Below, piece after piece: positions 32,375 to 40,197 of a stretch of DNA of 44,500 nt. Made by a program: the position numbers and the translations under genes. Source of the DNA: Gudongella sp049310905 (lineage in GTDB: Bacteria; Bacillota; Clostridia; Tissierellales; Tissierellaceae); contig NZ_JBMEMN010000025.1 of assembly GCF_049310905.1 (NCBI RefSeq), positions 1-44,500 of the forward strand, read 5' to 3'. How positions within the stretch are numbered: position 1 is the stretch's first letter; every line of letters starts with the position of its first letter. The notes under the pieces were generated by a model that searched no databases, was not told where the DNA came from, and worked only from the letters and a program-made list of their open reading frames with translations.

Positions 32375-33556
32375 TTATCTATTAAGCCAGTCTGTTGCTG
32401 CCTGGGATATGAGAGCCACTCCCCTCTGAAGCATATCTTCATTTATGTCAAACTTACTGTTATGGTGAGGATAAAGTTCGCCATCAACCGGTTTATGGGA
32501 ACTTAGGAAGAAGTATGTTCCTGGTACTTCATTTATAAAGTAAGCCATGTCTTCTCCACCCATTACAGGTTTTTTCATTTCCCTGATGTCATCTTCAGGT
32601 ATGATTCTCTTGGCAGATTCAACAAAGTTCCTGGTAACCTCTTCATCATTTACCAGTGGAGGATATCCAAATGTATAATCAAACTCAATGCTTCCCCTCA
32701 TTCCCTCTGCAACACTTCTTGATATTTCTTCAAGTCTTTTTGCAAGAAATTCCCTGACATCTTGATCCACTGCCCTGCATGTACCTTCCAACTCTACAGT
32801 ATCCGAGATAATATTGTATTGGGACCCTCCTTTTATCATTCCGAATGTTACTACGCCTGGATCAGTCGGACTGGTTTCTCGACTTATTATTGTCTGAACA
32901 TTGGAAATAACCTGTGAGGCTATTGAAATCGGGTCTACACCATTTTCAGGATATGCACCATGACACCCCTTGCCTCTTATTGTCATCTTGAATCTATCAA
33001 GACATGCCATCATGCTGCCATATGATACCAACACTTCGCCATCCTTGCTGTCGCCTGTAAGGCCTCCTATGTGAAGTCCCAGCACGCCATCAACCTTGGG
33101 GTCTTCAAAGGCTCCGTCATCAAGCATTGGCTTTGCTCCTCCAGGACCTTCTTCGGCTGGTTGAAATATCAGCTTTATATTTCCCTTGAGGTTTTCCTTT
33201 TCTTTATTCAGGACCTTGGCAACCCCAAGTAGTATGGAAGAGTGGGCATCATGTCCACATGCATGCATGTTTCCATTTGTAGAGGCAAATGACAGTCCAG
33301 TCTCCTCTTTTATTGGCAGTCCATCCATGTCAGCTCTCAGGGCGATTGTTTTGCCTGGTGAGCCTCCTTCTATAAGCCCAACTATACCTGATACCCCTAC
33401 ATTCTTTCTATAGGAGATTCCCATTTCATCAAGCTGCTTAGCTATAAAAGCTGATGTCTCGGGCAATTCCAATCCTACCTCTGGAATCTGATGCAATGTT
33501 CTTCTCCATTTAACAACTTCTCCTTGAACCTCTTTTGCTTTATCCAAGTAACTCAT
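32375..33556 (-). CDS. M20 family amidohydrolase (N-acyl amino acid/hippurate hydrolase type)
   Basis: The 393-aa protein has the M20D pattern: ADMDGLPIKEETGL, MHACGHDAHSSILLG carrying Cys and His metal ligands, QPAEEGPGGAKPM with the catalytic Glu pair, a dimerisation lid (about 180-290) and MGGEDMAYF with the distal ligand. Relatives hydrolyse N-acyl or IAA-type amino-acid conjugates; the actual acyl group is unknown. AGGAGG lies 6-8 bases before the ATG. It is the last gene of a four-gene operon and follows a second, distinct M20 enzyme after only 12 bp, suggesting stepwise processing of an imported peptide or acylated amino acid. Confidence 0.92.
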   Translation of the reverse strand: MSYLDKAKEVQGEVVKWRRTLHQIPEVGLELPETSAFIAKQLDEMGISYRKNVGVSGIVGLIEGGSPGKTIALRADMDGLPIKEETGLSFASTNGNMHACGHDAHSSILLGVAKVLNKEKENLKGNIKLIFQPAEEGPGGAKPMLDDGAFEDPKVDGVLGLHIGGLTGDSKDGEVLVSYGSMMACLDRFKMTIRGKGCHGAYPENGVDPISIASQVISNVQTIISRETSPTDPGVVTFGMIKGGSQYNIISDTVELEGTCRAVDQDVREFLAKRLEEISRSVAEGMRGSIEFDYTFGYPPLVNDEEVTRNFVESAKRIIPEDDIREMKKPVMGGEDMAYFINEVPGTYFFLSSHKPVDGELYPHHNSKFDINEDMLQRGVALISQAATDWLNR

Positions 33557-33568
33557 CCACTTCCTCCT

Positions 33569-34744
33569 TTATTTCACAAGATAGTTTTCAATCATTGCTA
33601 TATAGAAGTGGATACACTCCATATAGCTGTCTATGGGAACAAATTCGTTAGGTTGATGCGCCATATCTGCATCCCCAGGCCCATAGAAAATGCATGGAAG
33701 ACTGGTAGGTGGAAGAAATATTGATGCATCTGTATAGAAATTGACACCCTTTGGTTCAACTTCCTTGCCGAATTCTTCCTTGATTGTATCAGTAGCCATT
33801 CTTACGAACTCGTTTGATATCTTTGTTTCAACAGCTGGGCGGTCATTGAGCACCTTAACATCAGCCTTGAAATTCTCAATTTCACTTGCAAGTTTTTCAA
33901 TCATTGCTTCGAAGTCCTTAACAATATCACCGTGCACTTGGCCGGGCACAGTACGCATGTCAACTGTTATTGAGCACTTGTCAGGTACAACATTTGTCTT
34001 TACTCCACCATTTATTGTAGAGATATTCATCGTAGGAGAGCCTACTAATTCGTTTTCTTCGTATTTGAACTTATAACTCACCAATTCGCTTAATAGGGCA
34101 TTCATATGAACTACTGCATTTACTCCCTTGTGAGGAAATGCTCCATGTGCTGTCTTTCCGTAGGTAGTGATTTCAACCCAAAATGCTCCCTTTTCTGCTA
34201 CATTTACGCCATTTGAGCTAGGTTCACCTATTATAATCGCGCCAACTCCATCCAATCCACCATCTTCCAGATACTTAACTGCTCCTATGCTATCAGTTTC
34301 CTCACCGGCGGTGGCAGAATAGATAAAATCTCCCTTTAGCTCCCAGCCTGCTTTTTTAACTGCCTTGACAGCTGTCAACATGGCTGCGAGACCACCTTTC
34401 ATATCAGCAGAACCTCTTCCATATATTTTGCCGTCTTCAATATCTCCACTGTAAGGTCCGTGCTCCCACTCAATATCTCCTGGTGGTACAGTGTCAAGAT
34501 GTCCGTTAAAGAACAAGGCATCTCTTTCTCCTGATCCCTTTATTCTACCAACTACATTACCTCTGTTGTCGCCAATGTCATCGACAAAATTGTCCACATC
34601 GATCTCATCCAGTTTAGATTTAATATATTTTGCCAGTGGCAGCTCATCTCCTGGTCCATTAACGGTCTTGAATCTTATCATTTCCTGCAGAAGCTCAATA
34701 GCTTCATCTTTATTTACATAGTCAAGAACTTTTGTGTCTTCCAT
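33569..34744 (-). CDS. M20 family peptidase (ArgE/DapE type)
   Basis: The 391-aa protein carries the ArgE/DapE/CPG2 metal-site set: FNGHLDTVPPGD (His-x-Asp), YGRGSADMKGGLAAML, SATAGEETDSIGA (catalytic Glu-Glu), a lid domain at about 180-300 and a final ligand near ADMAHQPNEFVPI. It may remove an N-acyl group or split a dipeptide; acetylornithine or succinyl-diaminopimelate substrates are possible but the context is catabolic. AGGAGG precedes the ATG. It lies 18 bp downstream of the membrane-protein pair and 12 bp upstream of the second M20 hydrolase. Confidence 0.9.
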   Translation of the reverse strand: MEDTKVLDYVNKDEAIELLQEMIRFKTVNGPGDELPLAKYIKSKLDEIDVDNFVDDIGDNRGNVVGRIKGSGERDALFFNGHLDTVPPGDIEWEHGPYSGDIEDGKIYGRGSADMKGGLAAMLTAVKAVKKAGWELKGDFIYSATAGEETDSIGAVKYLEDGGLDGVGAIIIGEPSSNGVNVAEKGAFWVEITTYGKTAHGAFPHKGVNAVVHMNALLSELVSYKFKYEENELVGSPTMNISTINGGVKTNVVPDKCSITVDMRTVPGQVHGDIVKDFEAMIEKLASEIENFKADVKVLNDRPAVETKISNEFVRMATDTIKEEFGKEVEPKGVNFYTDASIFLPPTSLPCIFYGPGDADMAHQPNEFVPIDSYMECIHFYIAMIENYLVK

Positions 34745-34762
34745 CTCATTCGCCTCCTTTAT

Positions 34763-35455
34763 TTATGCTTTATTCTTTCTCTTATATGAAACTACTGCAA
34801 ATGCTATAGTCAAGAATACAGATGCAGGAATTACCACATAAACTGGAAGTACTCTTATTATTCCCAACATAATCAATACTATTGATAGCGCAAATGCTCC
34901 ATATACAGGATGCTTCATTGCAAACATGGCAAACATTGATCCAAATATGCCAGGTAGTACAAAATCAAATCCATTTATAACCGGTTCTGGGAAGTAATTG
35001 AACAATTGATTTCCTGCTACTGCCGCGATTGTTATTACAATTAGATTTGTAATTATAGAGCCTGCTATTCCAAGAGTAGCCACAAGCTCTGCCTTGTTGC
35101 TTCCAGGTTCAACCTGTAATGCTTCCTGCGCAACTGCTGCGCATGGTAGTCTCATGTTACCAATATTTCCTGCAAGAAATGACATATACGTCCCTGAAAC
35201 TCCCAATACTGGGAAGAATGATACTGGCTCAATTACATAGTAGGATCCATAAATTGATGCAATAAGGAACCAACCTGTCAGTATTCTTCCAACTGGCGGT
35301 ATTGCTCCGTAGTTCAAGTATAAATATATTGCCGGCAAGAATGAAAGTGGTATTGCTATAAGTAGAGTCCATCTTCCTGTCTTGATTATCGGCTTACTAA
35401 ACGCATCTTCATAATTCAAATTATCTTTGGTTGCTCTTTCAGCTACATTATCCAT
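34763..35455 (-). CDS. Multi-span membrane protein, partner of the 35476-36171 product
   Basis: The 230-aa protein has six to seven predicted membrane spans (TLLIAIPLSFLPAIYLYL, ILTGWFLIASIYGSYYVI, VLGVSGTYMSFLAG, GIAGSIITNLIVITIAAVA, FVLPGIFGSMFAMFAM, VYGAFALSIVLIMLGIIRVL, VVIPASVFLTIAFAVV) after a soluble 28-residue N-terminus. I do not recognise a characterised family. It is encoded 20 bp after another membrane protein of the same size and just before two M20 hydrolases. Conserved-looking loops include GNIGNMRLPCAAVAQEA. Two equal-sized hydrophobic subunits next to peptidases suggest a transporter for a peptide or acyl amino acid, but this is inference from context only. Confidence 0.7.
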   Translation of the reverse strand: MDNVAERATKDNLNYEDAFSKPIIKTGRWTLLIAIPLSFLPAIYLYLNYGAIPPVGRILTGWFLIASIYGSYYVIEPVSFFPVLGVSGTYMSFLAGNIGNMRLPCAAVAQEALQVEPGSNKAELVATLGIAGSIITNLIVITIAAVAGNQLFNYFPEPVINGFDFVLPGIFGSMFAMFAMKHPVYGAFALSIVLIMLGIIRVLPVYVVIPASVFLTIAFAVVSYKRKNKA

Positions 35456-35475
35456 CTTTTTCCCTCCTTATAATT

Positions 35476-36171
35476 TTATGTAAATAATACTCCTGCTATC
35501 ATTCCAATTATCATTGCTATACCCAGATTATACTCCAGGAGCTTTGGCATTCTTTTTGATATATATACAAGTGCTATCATTGCTAAACCTGATATTACTG
35601 CTGCTATTAGTCTTCCTCCACCTGCAATCAAATGTCCTCCAACAAGGTATGCAAATGCACCAAGCATTGCTGCTCCACCTATTTCAACAGTCAGTCTATC
35701 ATCTCCCTTGGAGATTCTGTCTCTTATTCCAGTAAGCCTGTGTGCAAATAGTCCGGTGAAAAGAAGCCATCCAACTCCATTCAATGCCATTGTCCAGACT
35801 GATGCTGAAAATTCAGTAATACCATAATTTGGGCCGCCAAATTCCACTCCCATTGCTTGAGCTCCCATAGTTGCCCCTGTAAGCTCTGTAGGGGCAGATC
35901 CAATCATTGCAAGTCTCATCCATGTAATGGGTGCACCAACAACCGACATCATCCCAAGCATTACTATAAACACCGCCAAGGCTGGTCCTATAGCTGAAAT
36001 GGCTCCTACCTTGAATGCCTTCCAAGCTTCTGATCTGCTAAGATCTGCGTATTGCCCTGCGTTGAATGCTTTCTTTGAAAACAGAACTGCCTGAAGCGCT
36101 ACAATTCCAATTCCTGGTGCTGCCATCAACCACAGCATCGGGTCATTTGCTACTTGTAAATAATCACTCAC
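35476..36171 (-). CDS. Multi-span membrane protein, DUF5058-like
   Basis: The 231-aa protein has about six membrane spans and starts at a GTG (36171) with GGAGGG 6 bases upstream. The opening MSDYLQVANDPMLWLMAAPG, the AFNAGQYADLSRSEAWKAFKVG loop with an EAWKAFK helix, and APTELTGATMGAQAMGVEFGG look like the DUF5058 family as I recall it; no transport or enzymatic function is established for that family to my knowledge. It is first in a four-gene operon with a second membrane protein and two M20 hydrolases, and a role in substrate uptake is inferred. The gap upstream to ispE contains the ispE terminator; I see no clear -35/-10 pair. Confidence 0.72.
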   Translation of the reverse strand: MSDYLQVANDPMLWLMAAPGIGIVALQAVLFSKKAFNAGQYADLSRSEAWKAFKVGAISAIGPALAVFIVMLGMMSVVGAPITWMRLAMIGSAPTELTGATMGAQAMGVEFGGPNYGITEFSASVWTMALNGVGWLLFTGLFAHRLTGIRDRISKGDDRLTVEIGGAAMLGAFAYLVGGHLIAGGGRLIAAVISGLAMIALVYISKRMPKLLEYNLGIAMIIGMIAGVLFT

Positions 36172-36281
36172 TTGAATCCCTCCATTTCTCAGTTTTCATT
36201 CTTTCATTCTGATTTTCTCATATCCTGACCACGTTTTCCTATAAAAGTCTGTCTAATTATTGTGCTGTTGTAATTTCGCAC

Positions 36282-36322
36282 AAAAAAATACCGAGTTATT
36301 GTTTTAATCAACAACAGCTCAG
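36282..36322 (-). terminator. Terminator of ispE
   Basis: On the minus strand CTGAG-C-TGTTGTT pairs with AACAATA-A-CTCGG across a 6-base loop, followed by seven Ts. Confidence 0.85.
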
Positions 36323-36342
36323 CATTTTGGTGAAATAGTTTA

Positions 36343-37185
36343 TTAAATTGTAGTGACATGGAATACGTGTGGAATAATATCCTGGAGCTTCTTTCTTGTA
36401 AACTCCAGCTTCTCTGTATCATCATAGAGGCCAAAAACAGATGCACCGCTACCGCTCATCAATGCTCCAAGAGCTCCATGTTCTTCCATGATCCTCTTTA
36501 TATCTCCAATTATTGGATTCTCAGGTATAATTGAATCTTCAAATACATTGAACATTCTGTCTGCAAGGCATTTCTGATCATCATTTTCTATACACTGGAT
36601 TAATATATCCATTGGCTTTCTTTCAGCTGGGATATTGAGCTTGCTGTATGCATAGGCACTTGAAATACCAAATCCTGGATTTGCAAGAAGGATGTGCTTG
36701 TCCTTAAATGGCTTGAGACTTGTAAGTTTCTCCCCGATTCCTTCAGCAAGAGCAGTTCCTCCAAGGATGCAGAATGGTATGTCGGCACCGATCCTCTTGC
36801 CAATGGCCATGAGTTCATCTCGGGTAAGGCCAAGATTCCACATTTTATTAAGTCCCAAAAGTACGGCAGCTCCGTTTGAGCTTCCTCCCGCAAGGCCTGC
36901 TGCAACTGGGATAATCTTGTGTATTTCAACACTGATTCCGGATTCTGTTCCTGTCATCTTCCTGATCTCATCCCATGCCATATGTACTAGGTTTGTATGG
37001 TCAAGGGGTACAAGACTGTTGTCGCAAGATATTTGGACACCCCTGCCACCCTCTTTTATTATTACCGTATCGTGCAAGCTTATTTGTTGCATGATGCTAT
37101 TAATTTCGTGATAACCGTCTTCTCTTTTATATAGGACATCCAGCGCAAGGTTTATCTTGCCGTAGGCGTTCTCTTCAATTCTCAA
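36343..37185 (-). CDS. ispE: 4-diphosphocytidyl-2-C-methyl-D-erythritol kinase
   Basis: This GHMP kinase phosphorylates CDP-methylerythritol in the non-mevalonate isoprenoid pathway. The ~280-aa protein has the family motifs: substrate region AYGKINLALDVLYKREDGYHE at the N-terminus, the ATP-binding PVAAGLAGGSSNGAAVL at about residue 90-106, GADIPFCILGGTALAEGIGE and the third motif LMSGSGASVFGLY. The ATG at 37200 has no ribosome site; TTG at 37185 (start MRIEENAYGKINL) has GGAG 9 bases ahead and fits the family N-terminus, so I prefer it, with some doubt. It lies downstream of veg, an arrangement conserved in Firmicutes. Confidence 0.95.
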   Translation of the reverse strand: MRIEENAYGKINLALDVLYKREDGYHEINSIMQQISLHDTVIIKEGGRGVQISCDNSLVPLDHTNLVHMAWDEIRKMTGTESGISVEIHKIIPVAAGLAGGSSNGAAVLLGLNKMWNLGLTRDELMAIGKRIGADIPFCILGGTALAEGIGEKLTSLKPFKDKHILLANPGFGISSAYAYSKLNIPAERKPMDILIQCIENDDQKCLADRMFNVFEDSIIPENPIIGDIKRIMEEHGALGALMSGSGASVFGLYDDTEKLEFTRKKLQDIIPHVFHVTTI

Positions 37186-37264
37186 TGTCGATCGCTCCAT
37201 TTTCTACAGATTTAATACCTGATAATTATACCATAAAGACTGTTCCATATCATTTTTTTGCATA

Positions 37265-37288
37265 GAAAAACCTACCATAAGGTAGGTT
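37265..37288 (-). terminator. Terminator of veg
   Basis: AACCTACC and GGTAGGTT pair around a 4-base loop, and TTTTTC follows on the minus strand. It begins 3 bp past the veg stop. Confidence 0.88.
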
Positions 37289-37291
37289 GTC

Positions 37292-37552
37292 TTAAGATAT
37301 ACTAATAAGTCTGTCTGCTTCTTCGCAGATTGTTACTTCTACTGTTGATGTAAGCACATCAGAATAGGTATACGATACCGTCCTCGTGCTGTCGTAATCA
37401 TTGCTTATCCTAACTACAAATAAGCTCGGGTAGGCTGATTCAAGTACTCCCTCTCTCACTGTTGTCTTCTTTCTACCTCTGTTTGCTCTGAGAATTACTT
37501 TTTTGCCGATACACCCTTCCAGGTCTTTTTTGATCTGAGCTACACTATTCAT
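37292..37552 (-). CDS. veg: Veg family protein
   Basis: This 86-aa protein matches Veg throughout: AQIKKDLEGCIGKKVILRANRGRKKT split over residues 5-30, TVREGVLESAYPSLFVVRI, and SYTYSDVLTSTVEV. It has an SH3-like small beta barrel. In Bacillus subtilis Veg stimulates biofilm matrix genes by countering SinR; the role elsewhere is unclear. It is expressed from a near-consensus sigma-A promoter through a leader of about 75 nt that contains a REP-like stretch (GTGTCCCTAACACAC...TGTCCCC). Its AAGGTGG site is rather far (about 13 bases) from the ATG. Its place next to ispE is conserved in Firmicutes. Confidence 0.93.
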   Translation of the reverse strand: MNSVAQIKKDLEGCIGKKVILRANRGRKKTTVREGVLESAYPSLFVVRISNDYDSTRTVSYTYSDVLTSTVEVTICEEADRLISIS

Positions 37553-37634
37553 ACTGTTAGAGAACCACCTTCCATTTCATTCTCCCAAACTCTGGGGACA
37601 GAAGGAGTGTGTTAGGGACACTCATCATGTAAAC

Positions 37635-37663
37635 ATTGTAACACAAATGGAAGGTCATGTCAA
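37635..37663 (-). promoter_or_regulatory. Strong sigma-A promoter of veg
   Basis: On the minus strand perfect TTGACA (37663-37658) and TACAAT (37640-37635) are 17 bases apart. The veg promoter of Bacillus is likewise very strong. An 11-bp inverted repeat, ACCTTCCATTT (37565-37575)/AAATGGAAGGT (37645-37655), links the leader end with the promoter spacer. Confidence 0.9.
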
Positions 37664-37771
37664 CCAAACAAATTATTATACTATTATACCCTTCTTTTGT
37701 CAATTGCATGCTTTATATTATTTTTTTAAATATATTTAATATATATCTTATTGACAAATGCTGGATGGAAT

Positions 37772-39133
37772 TTATGCACTCAGAAGCATTGTAGCAATTG
37801 AAAAATACACTATCAGACTGATCGCATCCACAAATGTAGTGATCAGTGGACCAGCCATTATTGCAGGGTCGACCTTAAACATCTTGGCAACCATTGGGGC
37901 AAGTCCGCCCAATAATTTTGCTATTACAACCGTTACAATCAAGGTCAAGGATACAGTAATGGAAACAAGGAAGCCAGCTCTGGTGATAACCATAAGTCTT
38001 GCGAAGTTTACTGCTGCAAGGACAACTCCCACTATGATACTTATCCTGAACTCCTTCCAAAGGACCTTTGCGGAATCCTTCATCTCGATTTCTCCTGTTG
38101 CCAGACCACGAATCACAAGGGTTGAAGCCTGACTTCCGGAACTACCTCCGGTGTTCATAAGCATGGGCATAAATGATGCTAGAATTACAACCGAACTTAA
38201 GATTCCCTCGTAGCTGCTGATTATCTGGCCTGATATGGTTGCTGCAACCATCAGTACCAGGAGCCATACTATTCTTTGTTTTGCAAGACTAAATACACTT
38301 GATGTCATATATGGATCATCAGATGGTGCCATAGCAGCCATCTTCTGGAAGTCTTCCGTTGCTTCCTGTTCCATAACATCGATAATATCGTCGATTGTAA
38401 TAATACCGGTAAGTCTCTTTTCCTTGTCCACTACAGGCAGTGCCAGGAATCCATATCTTCTAAATAAGCTTGCAACTGTTTCCTGGTCATCATGTGTCTC
38501 TACATATATTACATCATCCTCCATCAGGTCTGCAATTACTGCATCCTCAGGGGAAACTACAAGAATTCTCAGTGATATTATTCCTTCCAGCTTTCTGTTC
38601 ATATTTGTTACATAACAGGTGTAGACAGTTTCTTTGGAAAGTCCTGTCTCCTTGATGTGCTCCATGGCTTCTTTTACAGTCATGGATTGGCGAAGCTCCA
38701 CATACTCGATTGTCATCAAGCTTCCGGCAGAGTCCGGTGGATACTTCAAAAACTCATTAATAAGCTTCCGCTCTTCAGGAGTTGAATGCTTTATTACCTT
38801 GCTTACAATATTTGCAGGCATTTCTTCAATAAGGTCAATCATATCATCAAAGAACAGTTCTTCAACTATGTTTCTAACCTCTTTATCGGTTATTGCTTCG
38901 ATTATTTCCCTTTGGTTTTCAGGCTCAAAATGTGCAAATACCTCTACCGCCTGATCCTTTGGCAGCATTCTGAAAATAAGTAGTGTGTTGTGCAGGTCCA
39001 GCTCGTCCAGGACATCTGCTATGTCGACTTCATTTAAGTCCTCAAGTATCTTCTTGATTTTAAAGTATTTCTTTTCCTCAATGAGCTGAAGGATCTCATC
39101 AAGTATTTCATCTATTGTTTTGATTTCATCCAT
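37772..39133 (-). CDS. mgtE: MgtE family magnesium transporter
   Basis: The 453-aa protein has the full MgtE architecture: a cytoplasmic superhelical N domain (residues 1-125; ADVLDELDLHNTLLIFRMLPKDQAVEVF), tandem CBS domains (about 130-255; SAGSLMTIEYVEL, FLALPVVDKEKRLTGIITIDDIIDV) and five membrane helices (about 285-453). The pore region holds LASFMPMLMNTGGSSGSQASTLVIRGLATGEI, including the signature PMLMNTGGNxGxQxS-type motif with Asn replaced by Ser. Magnesium binding by the N/CBS domains gates the channel. AGGAGGAA lies 4-7 bases before the ATG. The leader can fold in two exclusive ways, one of which hides this ribosome site, suggesting translational control. Confidence 0.96.
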   Translation of the reverse strand: MDEIKTIDEILDEILQLIEEKKYFKIKKILEDLNEVDIADVLDELDLHNTLLIFRMLPKDQAVEVFAHFEPENQREIIEAITDKEVRNIVEELFFDDMIDLIEEMPANIVSKVIKHSTPEERKLINEFLKYPPDSAGSLMTIEYVELRQSMTVKEAMEHIKETGLSKETVYTCYVTNMNRKLEGIISLRILVVSPEDAVIADLMEDDVIYVETHDDQETVASLFRRYGFLALPVVDKEKRLTGIITIDDIIDVMEQEATEDFQKMAAMAPSDDPYMTSSVFSLAKQRIVWLLVLMVAATISGQIISSYEGILSSVVILASFMPMLMNTGGSSGSQASTLVIRGLATGEIEMKDSAKVLWKEFRISIIVGVVLAAVNFARLMVITRAGFLVSITVSLTLIVTVVIAKLLGGLAPMVAKMFKVDPAIMAGPLITTFVDAISLIVYFSIATMLLSA

Positions 39134-39137
39134 GTTA

Positions 39138-39240
39138 TTCCTCCTTTTTGGTTATTGTTGGAGGAACCTCCGGTCAGGTTGATGACCATGGCTCCAATAA
39201 ATTGTTATACAACTATCCGGCAAAGGACTCGAATCCACAA
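39138..39240 (-). promoter_or_regulatory. Structured mgtE leader with possible ribosome-site switch
   Basis: The ribosome site GGAGGAA (39138-39144) can pair perfectly with upstream TTCCTCC (39166-39160). The same TCC/CTCCAA segment (39163-39158) can instead pair with TTGGAG (39197-39192), enclosing the hairpin GGTCA/TGACC (39187-39183 with 39176-39172). The two folds exclude each other, so the leader can hide or expose the ribosome site. It does not contain the M-box motifs I know. Whether Mg2+ or another ligand acts is unknown. Confidence 0.5.
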
Positions 39241-39310
39241 ATCATCACTCCCCTCGAATTTATCTCTATCCTTCATTATAACACCATTTCAGTATAAATT
39301 ACAATTCATA

Positions 39311-39404
39311 CCCAAAAAGCATTGGGGACGGTTCTTTTTGCTTTTCAGAGCATGTATACATAAGCAGTAGGAACCGTCCCCAATGCTTTTCAATGCTTTT
39401 TGGG
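39311..39404. repeat. REP-like inverted repeat (GGGGACGGTTC family)
   Basis: The left arm CCCAAAAAGCATTGGGGACG plus GTTC (39311-39334) faces its complement GAACCGTCCCCAATGC (39371-39386), with a second AATGCTTTTTGGG at 39392-39404. A single arm recurs at 40298-40335. With the adjoining terminator it accounts for most of the gap between hesB and the mgtE leader. Confidence 0.82.
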
Positions 39405-39406
39405 TA

Positions 39407-39438
39407 GAAAAAAAGACAGACCATATTTTGGCCTGCCC
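39407..39438 (-). terminator. Terminator of the HesB-like selenoprotein gene
   Basis: On the minus strand GGCAGGCCA pairs with TGGTCTGTC (two G-U pairs) around a 5-base loop and is followed by seven Ts. Confidence 0.87.
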
Positions 39439-39454
39439 CTAAATTCAATTCAAA

Positions 39455-39757
39455 CTAACAGCTTGATGCAGCAACTCCATCAGGATAAACGCTAAATCCA
39501 CGTCTTAACCAGTTGTCGCTGAAATCAACAGTAAAGCTTCCGAAGTTCTCAGTTATCATATCTTCCATAACAAAGTGGAAATCTTCAATCTTAACTTCAA
39601 TGTCCTCATCTTTTAGCTCGTCCAGAGCTAATCCAAATGTAGGACCGCCTCAACCATAGCCTGCGATATAGATTCTCAACAATTTGTCTTCATTCTTCTT
39701 ATTTTCAAGTACTTTCTTCAGCTCATCTTTAGCTGTACTTGTAATTTCAATATTCAT
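39455..39757 (-). CDS. HesB/IscA-like selenoprotein (in-frame UGA = Sec36)
   Basis: Conventional translation is cut at codon 36, but reading through the TGA at 39652-39650 gives one 100-aa HesB/IscA-like protein: MNIEITSTAKDELKKVLENK, RIYIAGYG-Sec-GGPTFGLAL, DELKDEDIEVKIEDFHFVM, ending in SSC. The UGA lies exactly where HesB-like proteins have the Cys of GxGCGGP, and HesB-like selenoproteins are a known prokaryotic family. Twenty-five bases after the UGA is a perfect 7-bp hairpin with loop UGGAC, fitting a bacterial SECIS. Sequence after the UGA is fully conserved in character, which argues against a pseudogene. AGGAGGAA precedes the ATG. It has a sigma-A promoter followed by a CsoR/CstR-type palindrome and a terminator. 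A selenium/sulfur redox or Fe-S role is inferred. Confidence 0.9.
39613..39631 (-). promoter_or_regulatory. Putative bacterial SECIS element
   Basis: In RNA sense TTAGCTC-TGGAC-GAGCTAA forms a perfect 7-bp stem with a 5-nt apical loop whose second base is G. The loop starts 25 nt after the UGA, inside the range accepted for bacterial SECIS elements recognised by SelB. Confidence 0.78.
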
Positions 39758-39777
39758 TATATTCCTCCTCTATCAAT

Positions 39778-39833
39778 ATACCCCTATACGGTATCTCTTT
39801 TTCTATTCTACATCATATGGTTTTTGTAGTCAA
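39778..39833 (-). promoter_or_regulatory. Sigma-A promoter and CsoR/CstR-type operator of the selenoprotein gene
   Basis: On the minus strand TTGACT (39833-39828) and TAGAAT (39810-39805) are 17 bases apart. Just past the expected start, 39794-39778 reads ATACCGTATAGGGGTAT, an interrupted palindrome like the CsoR-family operator. The same 17-bp pattern overlaps the glutaredoxin promoter at 40962-40978. Confidence 0.72.
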
Positions 39834-39849
39834 GTTAAAATTCAAATAT

Positions 39850-40197
39850 TTATCTGAATCTCCTTCCAGGTATTAAAAAGTCAACGATACCAAGTACTAG
39901 AGCTCCTAAAAGCGCTCCAATCAAGGTAATGTTGAATCCATCAACTATATATCTTGTCAAATAAAGTACTGCTGCACTTACTAAAAATCCTGTCAGTCCC
40001 GCTCCAAATGGCGAGGCCTTTACTCCAAGAAATCTAACTGCTGCCCAACTCAATAGCCCAACTACAACAGCTGCCACAAAAAGTGTCCCGAAGCCTCCAG
40101 CAATGGAGAATCCCGGTGTGAAAAAAGCAGCTATCCCGATGACTATTGCGGATACAAGTATTTGTATCAGTAATGCAAATATACCCCCGCTCTTCAT
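39850..40197 (-). CDS. Small membrane protein, phage-holin-4-2/YvlD-like family
   Basis: The ~115-aa protein consists almost entirely of four membrane spans (ALLIQILVSAIVIGIAAFFT, FGTLFVAAVVVGLLSWAAV, GAGLTGFLVSAAVLYLTRYIV, LIGALLGALVLGIVDFLI) with a basic RRFR end. The pattern matches the PF04020 type (phage holin 4-2, mycobacterial family IV), most of which are chromosomal membrane proteins unrelated to lysis; the function is unknown. AGGAGGG is followed 6 bases later by the ATG at 40197; the earlier ATG of the frame abuts the ribosome site and is unlikely to be used. It appears to be a single-gene unit. Confidence 0.8.
   Translation of the reverse strand: MKSGGIFALLIQILVSAIVIGIAAFFTPGFSIAGGFGTLFVAAVVVGLLSWAAVRFLGVKASPFGAGLTGFLVSAAVLYLTRYIVDGFNITLIGALLGALVLGIVDFLIPGRRFR

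Noticed and set aside
39225..39236. T-loop-like GGATTCGAGTCC on the minus strand suggesting a tRNA
   Set aside because: No acceptor stem, D arm or anticodon arm can be assembled around it; it is part of the mgtE leader region.
39155..39370. Plus-strand 71-codon frame upstream of mgtE
   Set aside because: It covers the mgtE leader and half of a REP-like inverted repeat and has no protein-like composition.
39455..39652. HesB gene as a nonsense-mutated pseudogene
   Set aside because: The UGA replaces the conserved Cys, the downstream frame is intact, and a SECIS-like hairpin follows, so selenocysteine is the better explanation.
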